A stretch of 34,534 nucleotides of DNA from JBAZGG01 sp041653015 (lineage in GTDB: Bacteria > Bacillota_I > Bacilli_A > RFN20 > CAG-826), in the NCBI GenBank assembly GCA_041653015.1, contig JBAZGG010000011.1, positions 1 to 34,534 of the forward strand, read 5' to 3'. Under the pieces are notes generated by a model. That model was not told where the DNA came from and made no database searches. It worked only from the letters and a program-made list of their open reading frames with translations. Positions 7,384 through 15,424 of the stretch are shown piece by piece. A program made the position numbers and the translations under genes. The stretch's first letter is position 1, and the number at the start of each line of letters is the position of its first letter.

Positions 7384-8394
7384 TTAAAATTTGCTGAAAT
7401 CGGTAATCTTCCAATTCGGATCAACAGAAACATCTAGAGGAGCAAAGATCTTTTCTTTATACAATCTGTCCGCCAATTTTGCGATCATCGCGGCATTATC
7501 TGTGGTGCACCAAATAGGTGGCACCACTATTTCGATGCCCCGATTAGAAAATTCATTTTGAGCTCGCTCTCTAAGATATGAATTAGCTGAGACACCTCCA
7601 GCGAGCAAAACCATTTTGACTTTATAAAATAATGCGGCCTTAATCGATTTATCAATGATCATGCCGATAGCGACATCTTGAAATGAACGGCACATATCTG
7701 GGACATTGATCGGATTACCTTTTTGTTTTTCATTATTGATGATGTTGATGACGGCGGTTTTTAAACCTGAATACGAAAAATCGTAACTCTTATCGTGGAG
7801 AGGATATGGCAAATCATATGAATGTTTGCCTTCTTTGGCCAATTTGTCGATCGGAATGCCACCGGGATATGGCAGCCCTAAAACGCGCGCCACTTTATCA
7901 AAGCACTCACCGACAGCGTCATCCTTTGTTTCACCGATCAAATCAAAATCGAGATGATCATCCATGATGACTAATTCGGTATTGCCACCGGAAACAACGA
8001 CGCACAAAAGAGGAAACTTCATTTCAATCACATATTCATTCGCATATATATGCGCAGCTAGATGATGAACAGGAATAAGAGGTTTTTTGTATAGCATGGC
8101 AAGTGTTTTCGCGCATTGCATGCCGACGTGAAGAGCGCCGATTAAACCGGGCCCACGCGTAAAGGCAAAAGCATCAATTTGTTCAAGCGAGACATCGGCT
8201 TTTTCAAGAGACTCTTTTAACACAACGCCAATATTTTCGGCGTGGAGACGCGAAGCAACTTCTGGCATAACTCCGCCATATTTTTGATGCATCTCAATCT
8301 GCGTTGAAACAACATTTGATAGCAGCTTGCCATCTCGCGTGATGGCGATTGAAGTTTCATCACAGCTCGATTCAATCGCTAATATTGTCGCCAT
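7384..8394 (-). CDS. tsaD: tRNA N6-threonylcarbamoyladenosine transferase TsaD
   Basis: TsaD transfers the threonylcarbamoyl group from TC-AMP to A37 of tRNAs reading ANN codons (t6A), working with TsaB and TsaE. The 336-residue protein starts MATILAIESSCDETS. It has the metal-binding pair His111 and His115 in VHHLAAHIYA (most homologues have NHLEGHI), SGGNTELV, DDAVGECFDKVAR, the GGIPIDKLA segment, LAGGVSANSYLR and CTTDNAAMIA. An ideal GGAGG site lies six bases before the ATG. The start overlaps the end of rimI by 23 bases. It is the last gene of tsaE-tsaB-rimI-tsaD, so the TsaBDE complex is encoded together; TsaC is not in the window. Confidence 0.97.
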   Translation of the reverse strand: MATILAIESSCDETSIAITRDGKLLSNVVSTQIEMHQKYGGVMPEVASRLHAENIGVVLKESLEKADVSLEQIDAFAFTRGPGLIGALHVGMQCAKTLAMLYKKPLIPVHHLAAHIYANEYVIEMKFPLLCVVVSGGNTELVIMDDHLDFDLIGETKDDAVGECFDKVARVLGLPYPGGIPIDKLAKEGKHSYDLPYPLHDKSYDFSYSGLKTAVINIINNEKQKGNPINVPDMCRSFQDVAIGMIIDKSIKAALFYKVKMVLLAGGVSANSYLRERAQNEFSNRGIEIVVPPIWCTTDNAAMIAKLADRLYKEKIFAPLDVSVDPNWKITDFSKF

Positions 8395-8836
8395 AATTTA
8401 CCTCCTTGCACATATACACAGCGCTATCTCCATTTGAATAATAATTAGGCTTTATACAAATGAATCGGAAACCATTTTTCTCATAGAATTTTCTCGCGCT
8501 GATATTCTGCTCTCGGACCTCAAGAGTAATGATATCAACACTTCGCTTATTCCTCACAATTCGCATCATTTCATCCAAAAGCTTTTTTCCATAGCCTTTA
8601 TTCCGGTATTTCTCGCTGATTGCGATTTGGCTTATTGAAGCGGAACTAAACGTGATCATAAAATCGAGAAAACCTTGAACGATGTCATCAATAGCGACCA
8701 CGATTATTGTAGAAAAAGGGTTTTCGTTAAGTTCATAAAGAAAATCTTTTTTCTGCCATTTCATATGGAAAGATTCGTTTTCTATCTCTAAAACACGATT
8801 TAAATCTTCGTTTTTCATCAACCTTATTTCAAGCAT
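8372..8836 (-). CDS. rimI: GNAT N-acetyltransferase RimI (ribosomal protein S18-alanine acetyltransferase family)
   Basis: This 154-residue GNAT enzyme uses acetyl-CoA to acetylate the N-terminal amine of a protein, classically ribosomal protein S18. The acetyl-CoA loop is seen in ISEKYRNKGYGKKLLDEMMR (R-N-K-G-Y-G), and the family's C-terminal signature in LEVREQNISARKFYEKNGF. AAAGGA lies about ten bases before the ATG, inside the end of tsaB. It sits between tsaB and tsaD, the standard Firmicutes order, and overlaps tsaD by 23 bases. The substrate is assigned from family and context; related GNATs may have broader protein N-terminal targets. Confidence 0.9.
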   Translation of the reverse strand: MLEIRLMKNEDLNRVLEIENESFHMKWQKKDFLYELNENPFSTIIVVAIDDIVQGFLDFMITFSSASISQIAISEKYRNKGYGKKLLDEMMRIVRNKRSVDIITLEVREQNISARKFYEKNGFRFICIKPNYYSNGDSAVYMCKEVNYGDNISD

Positions 8837-8842
8837 TTAACA

Positions 8843-9427
8843 TCAATCCTTTAAGTAAACAGGTTTAAGAGCGAGAGGATTCGCAACGAGTTTAGACTCA
8901 TTTTTCGAAATCAACATGCCATTTAAAACGCTAGTTTGAATCCATTCGATGCCTAAATATGAAGCATCGCCAGAAACGGCATATTTTGGGTGGTCTTTAA
9001 TATATTCAAGAACGCGGCTATTTTCCATAACCTGATCACTGAGCAAAATTTTATCATTGAAATACACGCCGATGTACGAACGTCCACTTCTCGCGTTAAT
9101 CAGACAAATGGTAGGAGATTTGCTTATTTTTTGAGCCTCGAGTGATGAGATCGCATAGACTTTAATACTTAATGCGACCGCAATCGTTTTGGCGATTGTC
9201 AAGGCGATGCGCACTCCAGTGTATGAACCAGGTCCAATCGAAACAACAACTTCGTCGAGGTTTTTTCGCGATAAATTATTCCGATTCATTATTCTATCGA
9301 TCTCAGGAATCATGACTTCGCTCTGTCTTTGCCAAGCTTCATACGATATTGAATCGATTAAAACATTATCTTTTGCATATCCCACAGAAAGCATGCGATT
9401 AGAACTATCCAAAAGTAGAGTTTTCAT
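8843..9427 (-). CDS. tsaB: t6A biosynthesis protein TsaB
   Basis: TsaB is the inactive paralogue of TsaD that forms the core dimer of the t6A complex. Signs are MKTLLLDSSNRMLSVG at the N-terminus and SIGPGSYTGVRIALTIAKT, the ASKHA-fold signature. The C-terminal half is degenerate, as usual. The ATG at 9427 (194 residues) was chosen over one two codons upstream, because GGAG then lies seven bases away rather than next to the start and because 9427 makes the common ATGA overlap with tsaE. It is followed by rimI. Confidence 0.94.
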   Translation of the reverse strand: MKTLLLDSSNRMLSVGYAKDNVLIDSISYEAWQRQSEVMIPEIDRIMNRNNLSRKNLDEVVVSIGPGSYTGVRIALTIAKTIAVALSIKVYAISSLEAQKISKSPTICLINARSGRSYIGVYFNDKILLSDQVMENSRVLEYIKDHPKYAVSGDASYLGIEWIQTSVLNGMLISKNESKLVANPLALKPVYLKD

Positions 9428-9888
9428 CTGCATTCTCCTTTTAAAAAGATAAGTCCTGAATCAAAGTGCGATGAATTAGAAATAAAAGTTAATTTGCGCA
9501 TATCGCCACCAAGATTTTCGATGCGAACTTCAAGATGATTTTCAGGTATTAAAGATGAGATGTACATAGGCCATTCAATAACACACACACCTTCGCCATC
9601 AATGAATTCTTCCAACCCGAGATCTTGATGAATATTTTCCAAGCGATAGGCATCGATGTGAAATAAATTAGGCTCTGATGAAAAATAGCATTTCAAAATA
9701 TTAAAGGTTGGAGAAATCACATCTTCCGCAACACCGAATTCTTTTGCGATGCCTTTCACAAACGTTGTCTTTCCAGCACCTAAATCACCGGTCAATGTCA
9801 CAACATCACGAGGCAACAGTTTTTTTGCTAATAAAGAAGCGATTTTTCTCGTTTCTATTTCACTTTTTGAGACAAGTATTAATTCCAT
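9424..9888 (-). CDS. tsaE: t6A biosynthesis ATPase TsaE
   Basis: TsaE is a P-loop ATPase that drives the TsaBD cycle. Walker A is GDLGAGKT (residues 34-41), followed by SPTFNILKCYF (the switch I-like segment), FHIDAYRLEN and GVCVIEWP, all hallmarks of the family. The length, 154 residues, is normal. It is the first gene of the t6A operon. No Shine-Dalgarno site is seen before the ATG; the predicted transcription start gives a leader of only about 10 bases. It is divergent from the ferredoxin-NADP reductase gene, with both promoters packed into 58 bases. Confidence 0.95.
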   Translation of the reverse strand: MELILVSKSEIETRKIASLLAKKLLPRDVVTLTGDLGAGKTTFVKGIAKEFGVAEDVISPTFNILKCYFSSEPNLFHIDAYRLENIHQDLGLEEFIDGEGVCVIEWPMYISSLIPENHLEVRIENLGGDMRKLTFISNSSHFDSGLIFLKGECR

Positions 9889-9905
9889 ATTTCTAGTCGC
9901 GAGTT

Positions 9906-9914
9906 ATTATAGCA
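9906..9914 (-). promoter_or_regulatory. tsaE operon promoter (extended -10)
   Basis: The minus strand reads TGCTATAAT, a perfect extended -10, 17 bases before the tsaE ATG. No convincing -35 box is seen. The predicted leader is about 10 bases. Confidence 0.55.
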
Positions 9915-9933
9915 TATTTATAATATGGTGTAG

Positions 9934-9939
9934 TATAAT
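9934..9939 (+). promoter_or_regulatory. -10 box of the ferredoxin-NADP reductase gene
   Basis: TATAAT ends seven bases before the ATG at 9947, so the transcript is predicted to begin within one base of the start codon. There is no Shine-Dalgarno site and no clear -35 box. Confidence 0.5.
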
Positions 9940-9946
9940 TACAAAT

Positions 9947-10843
9947 ATGAAAGACATAGCGATTATAGGCGGTGGTCCAGTTGGTCTATATTTCGCGACG
10001 CTGTGTGAAAAACAACATTTGGATTACATTATTTTTGAAGCGAATAAAACATTTGGCGGGCAGCTGACAGGCCTCTATCCTGAAAAGGCTATTGAAGATA
10101 TTCCTGGGATAGAAAATATTCTTGCAAAAGATTATATTGCGACACTTTTGTCGCAACTCAATCCGTCCAAATTACACGTCGGTGAAAAGGTCATGGCGTT
10201 TAACTCTAATAGCGAATCAATATCCATACAGACAGACCTTGAAAAATATGATGCAAAATATCTCATCATCGCGACAGGGTTAGGTTTTTATCAACCACGC
10301 AAAATGGGAGTCGAACACGAAGATGAATTTTCCAACATTCTCTATTCATTGAATGACTATCATTTTCTGGCAAACAAGAGGGTTGTAATTTTTGGTGGCG
10401 GCGATTCGGCTCTCGATTGGGCAAAAAGCATTTGCCAAGTGAGCAATTTTGTGACTTTAGTTCATCGAAGAACAGAATTTAGAGGAAATGCGGACACGCT
10501 CAAAAAGTGTCCCAATATTCGCTTGTTTTTACCATACATTCCGTTTTCATTAATAGAGAAAGGGTCTGCTTTACACGGCATAAAGATTAAAGAAGTCGAC
10601 AAAGATAATTATGTGGACTTACCATGCGATTATATTCTGGTGAACTATGGAAATGTCCCGCATCAGAGTGAGTTCCATCTGCGCACTAGCAATTCGAGCA
10701 TTTTGGTCGATGAGAAAAATATGTGTGAAAAAAGAATATATTGCATCGGCGATGCATGCACATATAATGGTAAGATTAAAAGAATTTATCCTGGATTAAA
10801 AGAAGCCGAAAAAGTATTTGCGGAATTATTCTCTACTCTTTAA
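9947..10843 (+). CDS. Ferredoxin/flavodoxin--NADP reductase, YumC type
   Basis: This 298-residue flavoprotein has two Rossmann domains: the FAD-binding IIGGGPVGLYFATLCE near the start and the NADP-binding VVIFGGGDSALDWAKS in the middle, followed by LVHRRTEFRG. The block GGQLTGLYPEK and the final IYCIGDACTYNGKIK match the bacterial YumC-type reductases, which resemble thioredoxin reductase but lack the redox-active CxxC; none is present here. It would shuttle electrons between NADPH and ferredoxin or flavodoxin in the cytoplasm. It is somewhat shorter than the usual 330-350 residues. The ATG at 9947 was chosen because upstream codons cover the divergent tsaE region. It ends with an 11-base convergent overlap with the DUF402 gene. 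Confidence 0.88.
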   Translation: MKDIAIIGGGPVGLYFATLCEKQHLDYIIFEANKTFGGQLTGLYPEKAIEDIPGIENILAKDYIATLLSQLNPSKLHVGEKVMAFNSNSESISIQTDLEKYDAKYLIIATGLGFYQPRKMGVEHEDEFSNILYSLNDYHFLANKRVVIFGGGDSALDWAKSICQVSNFVTLVHRRTEFRGNADTLKKCPNIRLFLPYIPFSLIEKGSALHGIKIKEVDKDNYVDLPCDYILVNYGNVPHQSEFHLRTSNSSILVDEKNMCEKRIYCIGDACTYNGKIKRIYPGLKEAEKVFAELFSTL

Positions 10844-11372
10844 ATCTGCATTTCGTATCGCCTAAAAATTTTTCATAATATTCGTTTATTTTTTCATCGG
10901 AAAATGGAAACTCACGATTATTCATTTTTGATTGAATAGATGTTACTGAATCATTCAGAATTGCTTTGATTTCATCGCCATAATCCAATGATTTGCTATG
11001 GCGCTCATATTCATTTTGATCCAAAATTCTCGTTCCGCCATTGGGATAGAGCTTTAAATCTAAATCGTAATCAATATACTTAAGAAAACCCTTATCTCTT
11101 ATCGTTGGCGAAGCGACGTTGGCATAATATGTGATACCCGTCTCTTTAATCATAGCGATGACATTGAACCATTCCTTTTTCGAAAAGATAAAAATAGCGG
11201 GCTCTTTTGTGTGCCACACTCTTCCATTATTCTCGATAACACGAGCTCTTATTGAGGCGAGTATAAAATACGAATCATCTTCACAAAGTAAATAGCAATG
11301 CGACCACATTCGATGAAACAAGCCATCGTGCTTATAAGCTTGAATACGAACCCATTGTTCGTTCTTTTCCAT
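10833..11372 (-). CDS. DUF402 nucleoside di-/triphosphate phosphatase (YgaC/Ntdp-like)
   Basis: This 179-residue cytoplasmic protein matches the DUF402 family, whose Bacillus/Staphylococcus members hydrolyse nucleoside tri- and diphosphates with a metal ion. The features recognised are IQAYKHDGLFHRMW, the carboxylate-rich core YIDYDLDLKLYPNG and LDQNEYERH. The ATG at 11372 was chosen for its AAAGGA site six bases upstream and because the length then matches YgaC (about 176). The longer frame adds 13 residues. It has its own promoter and a leader of about 48 bases. The substrate in vivo is not known. It is convergent with the reductase gene. Confidence 0.85.
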   Translation of the reverse strand: MEKNEQWVRIQAYKHDGLFHRMWSHCYLLCEDDSYFILASIRARVIENNGRVWHTKEPAIFIFSKKEWFNVIAMIKETGITYYANVASPTIRDKGFLKYIDYDLDLKLYPNGGTRILDQNEYERHSKSLDYGDEIKAILNDSVTSIQSKMNNREFPFSDEKINEYYEKFLGDTKCRFKE

Positions 11373-11425
11373 AATAATTCCTTTGGTAATCGGCAAAACC
11401 GAACCCAGCAAATTTGCTCAAAGAA

Positions 11426-11434
11426 ATTATACCA
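11426..11434 (-). promoter_or_regulatory. Promoter of the DUF402 gene (extended -10)
   Basis: The minus strand reads TGGTATAAT. The leader to the ATG at 11372 contains a perfect 12-base palindrome (AGCAAATTTGCT, about 11408-11419) and then a Shine-Dalgarno site, unlike the leaderless genes nearby. Confidence 0.55.
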
Positions 11435-11463
11435 TGAAAAGAGCGGTGATGAACAGAGCAGAT

Positions 11464-12381
11464 TTATTGCTTCAAAAGTTCAATAATTTTTTTATAAAGA
11501 GGTATCCCAGATAGGCCAAAAAATTCTTTTAAATGCTTGTAGGAGCCAACTTCAAAATATGTTTCATCAGGAATACCGATGATGTGCTGAATAGCTTTTT
11601 GTCCACGAATTGATGCACCAATTGATGCCACAGTTGAACCGAAACCACCGATGATGCTATGTTCCTCAATCGTAATAATAGTTTTATATTTTCTGAAAAA
11701 TTGTTCGATGGATTTTACACAAAGAGGTTTGAGAACTGGACACGACGCGATGCTCGGATTCAAGCCATTATTTTTTAACATAGGAAGAATTTTAATGGTG
11801 TCGTCAAGAAGAGAACCATTAACCAAAAGCAAGATATCATTTCCATCATTCAATAAAATTGGTCTATCAATATCAAGTTTTTCGCTTTTATGGATATATT
11901 CGCTATCGCACCAGCCAAGTCTAAGAAAACAAGGACCGTCGCTTTCATATACGGATTTCAGCGAGGCCATTGCTTCATATGTATCTCCCGGAACATAAAT
12001 CTTTAAATCCGGTATTGCCTGAAGAGCGGCGAGATCATTGGTTGTGTGATGCGACATTCCAAGATTGCCATAATTAAAACCGGCTGTACCTGTTATTATT
12101 TTTACATCGGCATGATGATAACAAATATCATTTCGAATTTGTTCTAAGGCACGAAGTGTTGGAAAATTTGCAATTGAATATACAAATACCTTTTTTCCAG
12201 CAAGAGCCATTCCACAAGCGACAGATAGCATATTTTGCTCCGCTACTCCCGCATTAAAAAACTGCTTCGGACATTTTGCTCTAAAATTATCAAACAGATG
12301 AAATCCAAGATCTCCAGCAATCAATACGACATTTTTGTCTTTTTGCGCAAATTCGGTGAGAAGTTCCAATGATTTTTTCAT
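11464..12381 (-). CDS. Transketolase, C-terminal subunit (split enzyme)
   Basis: This 305-residue protein covers the pyrimidine-binding and C-terminal domains of transketolase. GDLGFHLFDNF and FNAGVAEQNM carry the catalytic Glu (residue 48) that activates thiamine diphosphate, and IITIEEHSIIGGFGSTVA is typical of the last domain. With the N-terminal subunit encoded just upstream (six-base gap) it should form one functional transketolase that moves two-carbon ketol units between sugar phosphates. AAAGGA lies ten bases before the ATG, inside the end of the upstream gene. Split transketolases occur both in core pentose metabolism and in glycan clusters, so the substrate is uncertain. The thiamine transporter gene is next along, fitting the cofactor need. 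Confidence 0.9.
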   Translation of the reverse strand: MKKSLELLTEFAQKDKNVVLIAGDLGFHLFDNFRAKCPKQFFNAGVAEQNMLSVACGMALAGKKVFVYSIANFPTLRALEQIRNDICYHHADVKIITGTAGFNYGNLGMSHHTTNDLAALQAIPDLKIYVPGDTYEAMASLKSVYESDGPCFLRLGWCDSEYIHKSEKLDIDRPILLNDGNDILLLVNGSLLDDTIKILPMLKNNGLNPSIASCPVLKPLCVKSIEQFFRKYKTIITIEEHSIIGGFGSTVASIGASIRGQKAIQHIIGIPDETYFEVGSYKHLKEFFGLSGIPLYKKIIELLKQ

Positions 12382-12387
12382 AATTTG

Positions 12388-13200
12388 CTAGTCCTTTTTT
12401 AGTTCTTCCAGAGCTTTTAAATAAAATTCTCCATCGGGATTTTTGTAATGCCAAAGCAACGAATCTTCCATAAAAGAAACACCTTTGCCTTTAATCGTGT
12501 TAGCAATTATTGCAACAGGTTTTCCTGAAGAGCGATGCAATAGCGCTTTTTTGATCTCTTGATGGTTGTGACCATCTATCTCGACGACATCAAATCCAAA
12601 TGATTCCCATCGCTTATTCTGATTTTTCGAAAACGACATGATTTCATCAACATTTCCTAAAGCTTGCTGTTTGTTCGAGTCGATAATAATAGTCAAATTG
12701 TCCAACTGATAATGGGCAGAATACATAGCCATTTCCCATATTTCGCCCTCTTCGGATTCACCATCGCCGATGAGACAATAGACATGGTTTTTCTTTCCAT
12801 CCATTTTAAAAGCGTGGGCATAACCTGCCGCAATTGAGGCGCCATGTCCTAAAGAGCCTGTTGAAACTTCAACTCCAGGAACATTATGCTTTGTAACATG
12901 ACCGCAAAGAAGACTTCCGTCATCTTCGTATGTCATAAGAATCGATTTTTCAAAAAAACCAATTTCCGCAAGAGTAGCATAAAGAGTGGCTCCCGCGTGT
13001 CCTTTACTCAATATAAAAATGTCGCGTGAAGGACTGTCAGGATTTTTAACATCAAATTTTAAAACGCTAATATATAAAACAGGAATGATATCGGCGATTG
13101 AAAAAGCACTTCCTATGTGTGCGCCATGACCATGATTAATCATATTTAAGACATCGATGCGAACAGCTTTTGAAAGGAGTTCTGATTTACTTTTCGACAT
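12388..13200 (-). CDS. Transketolase, N-terminal subunit (split enzyme)
   Basis: This 270-residue half binds the diphosphate end of thiamine diphosphate. The motif GDGESEEGEIWEMA (from residue 145) with DSN about 30 residues on is the Mg/ThDP signature. FILSKGHAGATLYATLA and STGSLGHGASIAAGYA are also typical. The usual GHPGGS appears as GHGAHIGSAFS. The ATG at 13200 was chosen, with AAAGGA ten bases upstream; an in-frame GTG at 13221 has no spacing for a ribosome site. The start overlaps the last 14 bases of the upstream membrane-protein gene, so translation is probably coupled to it. Confidence 0.9.
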   Translation of the reverse strand: MSKSKSELLSKAVRIDVLNMINHGHGAHIGSAFSIADIIPVLYISVLKFDVKNPDSPSRDIFILSKGHAGATLYATLAEIGFFEKSILMTYEDDGSLLCGHVTKHNVPGVEVSTGSLGHGASIAAGYAHAFKMDGKKNHVYCLIGDGESEEGEIWEMAMYSAHYQLDNLTIIIDSNKQQALGNVDEIMSFSKNQNKRWESFGFDVVEIDGHNHQEIKKALLHRSSGKPVAIIANTIKGKGVSFMEDSLLWHYKNPDGEFYLKALEELKKD

Positions 13201-14242
13201 TTTCACCACGTCCTTTTGCACTCAAAAGTGAAACGATTTCAGCAACGCAAACCAATTGACTTTTAAACGACATAAGAGAATTAGGTTTAAATTGATTCTC
13301 AAAAGGAATTATCATCAAAGAATCGTCATAACCCATCGCCACAAATGTCTTCCCTTTTTGAATAGATATAGTCATGTCAATTAAGACATCATCCATTGAT
13401 ATTTTACTCATGCTATCTCTGACTGCTTTGTTCAATGTTTTCGTATATTTATCATTATTGGTAAAAATTTGTATCTTCTTATCCTCGAATACTTTTTGCA
13501 CACCATCAAGATTTGTCGGTGGCAAGGCGAGCTCTTTCTTGCACGTATAATAAATAACAATGCCGTTGTCTTCTGAGTAATTGTTAGGAGAAATAAGCAT
13601 TTTGCCAACAAAAACTGGAGCTATCCTTTTTTTCGTTTTTATTTGACCTGCACAATCGCAAATCATCATTTGGGCATTATTAAAAGTAAAACGTGTCACA
13701 TTGCGCGACGGAACAGAAATAATGTCTTTATAAATATTCGAGGCGATAAAATCTAACGAATCAATTTTTTCTTTTGGATCGTTAACAACATCAGAATAAT
13801 GAGACTCGTCAAAAACGAATTTCGTAGAATTGTTATAAAATTCAGTGAAATAAATATCCATTTTTTTCTTTTTTAACTGATTCATTAGAATCGTGTAAAC
13901 GGCCAAAAGCGCCAACGCTATAGCAGTAGTGACTAATATCCATGTGATTCCATTTTCAATACTAGACAAAACAAAATAAGCAGCAATTATTGCTCCAAGT
14001 ATGAAAAAAGTGACAACCCATTTGATGATATTCGTAATTTTATAGTACTTGTAAAATACCAGACGAGAGTCGTCAATAGACTTAAGTAAGGGATCTTTAT
14101 ACTCAATTTTATCCGATTTCTGTATAGGCTTTTCTACTTTTTCATCAGAAACAATGTTTTCTGGATTATCGACATTTGAAGTTGAGGTTGATTGATCTTT
14201 AATTTCGCTATTAATCTTTTGTTTTTTCATATTTGTTCCCAT
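13187..14242 (-). CDS. Two-helix membrane protein, unknown function (weakly DUF3137-like)
   Basis: The protein has 351 residues. An N-terminal hydrophilic, probably disordered stretch (1-60) is followed by two membrane helices (about 72-92 and 99-121), a basic turn (LKKKKMD) and a soluble C-terminal domain of about 225 residues, predicted to be cytoplasmic. The order (helix pair, then a mixed alpha/beta region) recalls DUF3137 proteins, but no firm motif was seen. It is the first gene of an operon with both transketolase halves and overlaps the second gene by 14 bases. The ATG at 14242 was kept because a -10 box lies eight bases before it; Met5 would be the alternative. Why it is coupled to a transketolase is unknown. 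Confidence 0.75.
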   Translation of the reverse strand: MGTNMKKQKINSEIKDQSTSTSNVDNPENIVSDEKVEKPIQKSDKIEYKDPLLKSIDDSRLVFYKYYKITNIIKWVVTFFILGAIIAAYFVLSSIENGITWILVTTAIALALLAVYTILMNQLKKKKMDIYFTEFYNNSTKFVFDESHYSDVVNDPKEKIDSLDFIASNIYKDIISVPSRNVTRFTFNNAQMMICDCAGQIKTKKRIAPVFVGKMLISPNNYSEDNGIVIYYTCKKELALPPTNLDGVQKVFEDKKIQIFTNNDKYTKTLNKAVRDSMSKISMDDVLIDMTISIQKGKTFVAMGYDDSLMIIPFENQFKPNSLMSFKSQLVCVAEIVSLLSAKGRGENVEK

Positions 14243-14250
14243 GTTTTTTA

Positions 14251-14259
14251 ACTATATCA
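14251..14259 (-). promoter_or_regulatory. Promoter of the membrane protein-transketolase operon (extended -10)
   Basis: The minus strand reads TGATATAGT and ends eight bases before the ATG at 14242, predicting an essentially leaderless message. No good -35 box; the -35 region is occupied by the palindrome at 14278-14292. Confidence 0.5.
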
Positions 14260-14277
14260 TAAGACAATTATAAATGC

Positions 14278-14292
14278 ATACTTTAAAAGTAT
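14278..14292. repeat. Short palindrome at the -35 region of the 14242 promoter
   Basis: ATACTTT-A-AAAGTAT, seven-base perfect arms around one central base. It lies at the position expected for a -35 box and could bind a regulator. It is also 29-43 bases past the thiT stop but has no T-run, so it is a poor terminator. Confidence 0.35.
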
Positions 14293-14320
14293 AGTGTCCT
14301 AATGTTCAATATTGTCTATC

Positions 14321-15283
14321 TTATTTAGAAAATCTTTTATTTATGATGCTGTTGATAAGCAAAAGTGGTTTATAGAGTGCAATCAAAGATATAATTACAA
14401 TAGCGCCACTTGGCAAAATATAAATCGCATTATATATAAGAGAATCCCAAAATGATTTCATCTCATAGAAAATAATCCCTGATAATGTAGATGAGAGAAG
14501 CCTTCCAGTTATTGCAAGCACCGATCCAAGAACAATAAAACAAATTCCTTTTATGGTCATTTTCTTATTGTCTTCTGCAAAAATTAGCTTATTAAAAAAG
14601 CCCATAATTGCAATTGATCCATATCCTAATAGGTAATCAAATGGAAAAGAAAACAATCCCCAATTATCTAAAATACAAGTAATAAAACCGTAGACGATAC
14701 CACATCCTAATAATCCTTTAACTGGGCCTTGACGAAGAGCAAGGATAAAAAGCGGAATCATTGTAAAAGAAATAGAACCACCATTAGCTCCTAATTGTAT
14801 CTTTAGGCTTGGCAAATCAAGTCCTATTGCTAAAGCGATAAGCATTGCTGATTCAACAATATCATACACAGAATACTGATTATTGTTTGAGGCGATGATC
14901 AACAAAATTAAGGATGAAACAAACAATGCACAAGAGAATACAATCGACCAAGACGAAAGCATTATTTCTGTTTCGCCAAATGACGATTTAGTAAAATCAA
15001 CACTCAATATAAGCATAATGCCGGCAAGAATATTGAGCACCATAACCAAAAATGGCATTTGTGCATAGTATTTTTTCAAAATCAAAAGAATCGGAGAGAC
15101 TAATATTAGTGTAAAAGTGAAATATAACAATGGCGCAATTTTAGTGCCACTGATTCCAAAAAGAAGTGAAAACGAAAACACGTCTGCACCGCCCACAACA
15201 ATCAAAGGTAAAAAGAACATCAAATAGCAAGAAAAACCAAGAACAATTGAAACAATCACTGGATCGAATTTAATTTTTTTCAT
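14321..15283 (-). CDS. thiT: ThiT-like ECF thiamine transporter S-component with extra N-terminal membrane domain
   Basis: ThiT binds thiamine in the membrane and works with the shared ECF energizing module. Residues about 140-320 match it: ESAMLIALAIGLDLPSLKI, GGSISFTMIPLFILALRQGP, then FPFDYLLGYGSIAIMGFF. The TPP riboswitch upstream independently supports a thiamine role. ThiT is normally about 180-200 residues; this protein has 320 because of an N-terminal region (1-135) with about four further membrane helices of unknown role. The ATG at 15283 was chosen: GAGG lies six bases upstream and is sequestered in a hairpin. An ATG at 15295 lies inside that hairpin. ecfA/ecfT genes are not in the window. 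Confidence 0.85.
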   Translation of the reverse strand: MKKIKFDPVIVSIVLGFSCYLMFFLPLIVVGGADVFSFSLLFGISGTKIAPLLYFTFTLILVSPILLILKKYYAQMPFLVMVLNILAGIMLILSVDFTKSSFGETEIMLSSWSIVFSCALFVSSLILLIIASNNNQYSVYDIVESAMLIALAIGLDLPSLKIQLGANGGSISFTMIPLFILALRQGPVKGLLGCGIVYGFITCILDNWGLFSFPFDYLLGYGSIAIMGFFNKLIFAEDNKKMTIKGICFIVLGSVLAITGRLLSSTLSGIIFYEMKSFWDSLIYNAIYILPSGAIVIISLIALYKPLLLINSIINKRFSK

Positions 15284-15287
15284 AAAA

Positions 15288-15311
15288 ATCCTCATTACAC
15301 CTAACGAGGAT
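15288..15311 (-). promoter_or_regulatory. Hairpin hiding the thiT ribosome binding site (riboswitch expression platform)
   Basis: In the minus-strand RNA, ATCCTCGTT pairs with AATGAGGAT around the loop AGGTGT (nine pairs, one G-T). The 3' arm contains the GAGGA of thiT, and five T residues follow directly before the ATG. The same element could block ribosomes or terminate transcription when TPP is bound. The ordering fits an OFF switch. Confidence 0.65.
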
Positions 15312-15332
15312 AATTGGCTATATATATAGAAA

Positions 15333-15418
15333 ATTTTCCTACGCTAGCATTATCTAGATCAGGTTATTGGTCTATCCAGAGAAACATGGATACTCTCAGC
15401 CGGTTCAAGCCAGCTCCC
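15333..15418 (-). promoter_or_regulatory. TPP riboswitch (THI element) upstream of thiT
   Basis: The minus strand contains GGGAGC, then CTGAGA (15399-15394) and the conserved block CTGATCTAGATAATGCTAGCGTAGGAAA split over 15362-15335, matching the TPP aptamer core. The stem usually written CTGG/CCAG is CTAG/CTAG here, a compensated change. The predicted transcription start (about 15418) is at the first base of the aptamer, so P1 may be short. It senses thiamine diphosphate and controls thiT. Confidence 0.93.
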
Positions 15419-15424
15419 ATAGTT

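Noticed and set aside
9947..10843. Thioredoxin reductase
   Set aside because: The fold is similar, but the CxxC redox centre is missing and the conserved blocks fit YumC-type ferredoxin-NADP reductase.
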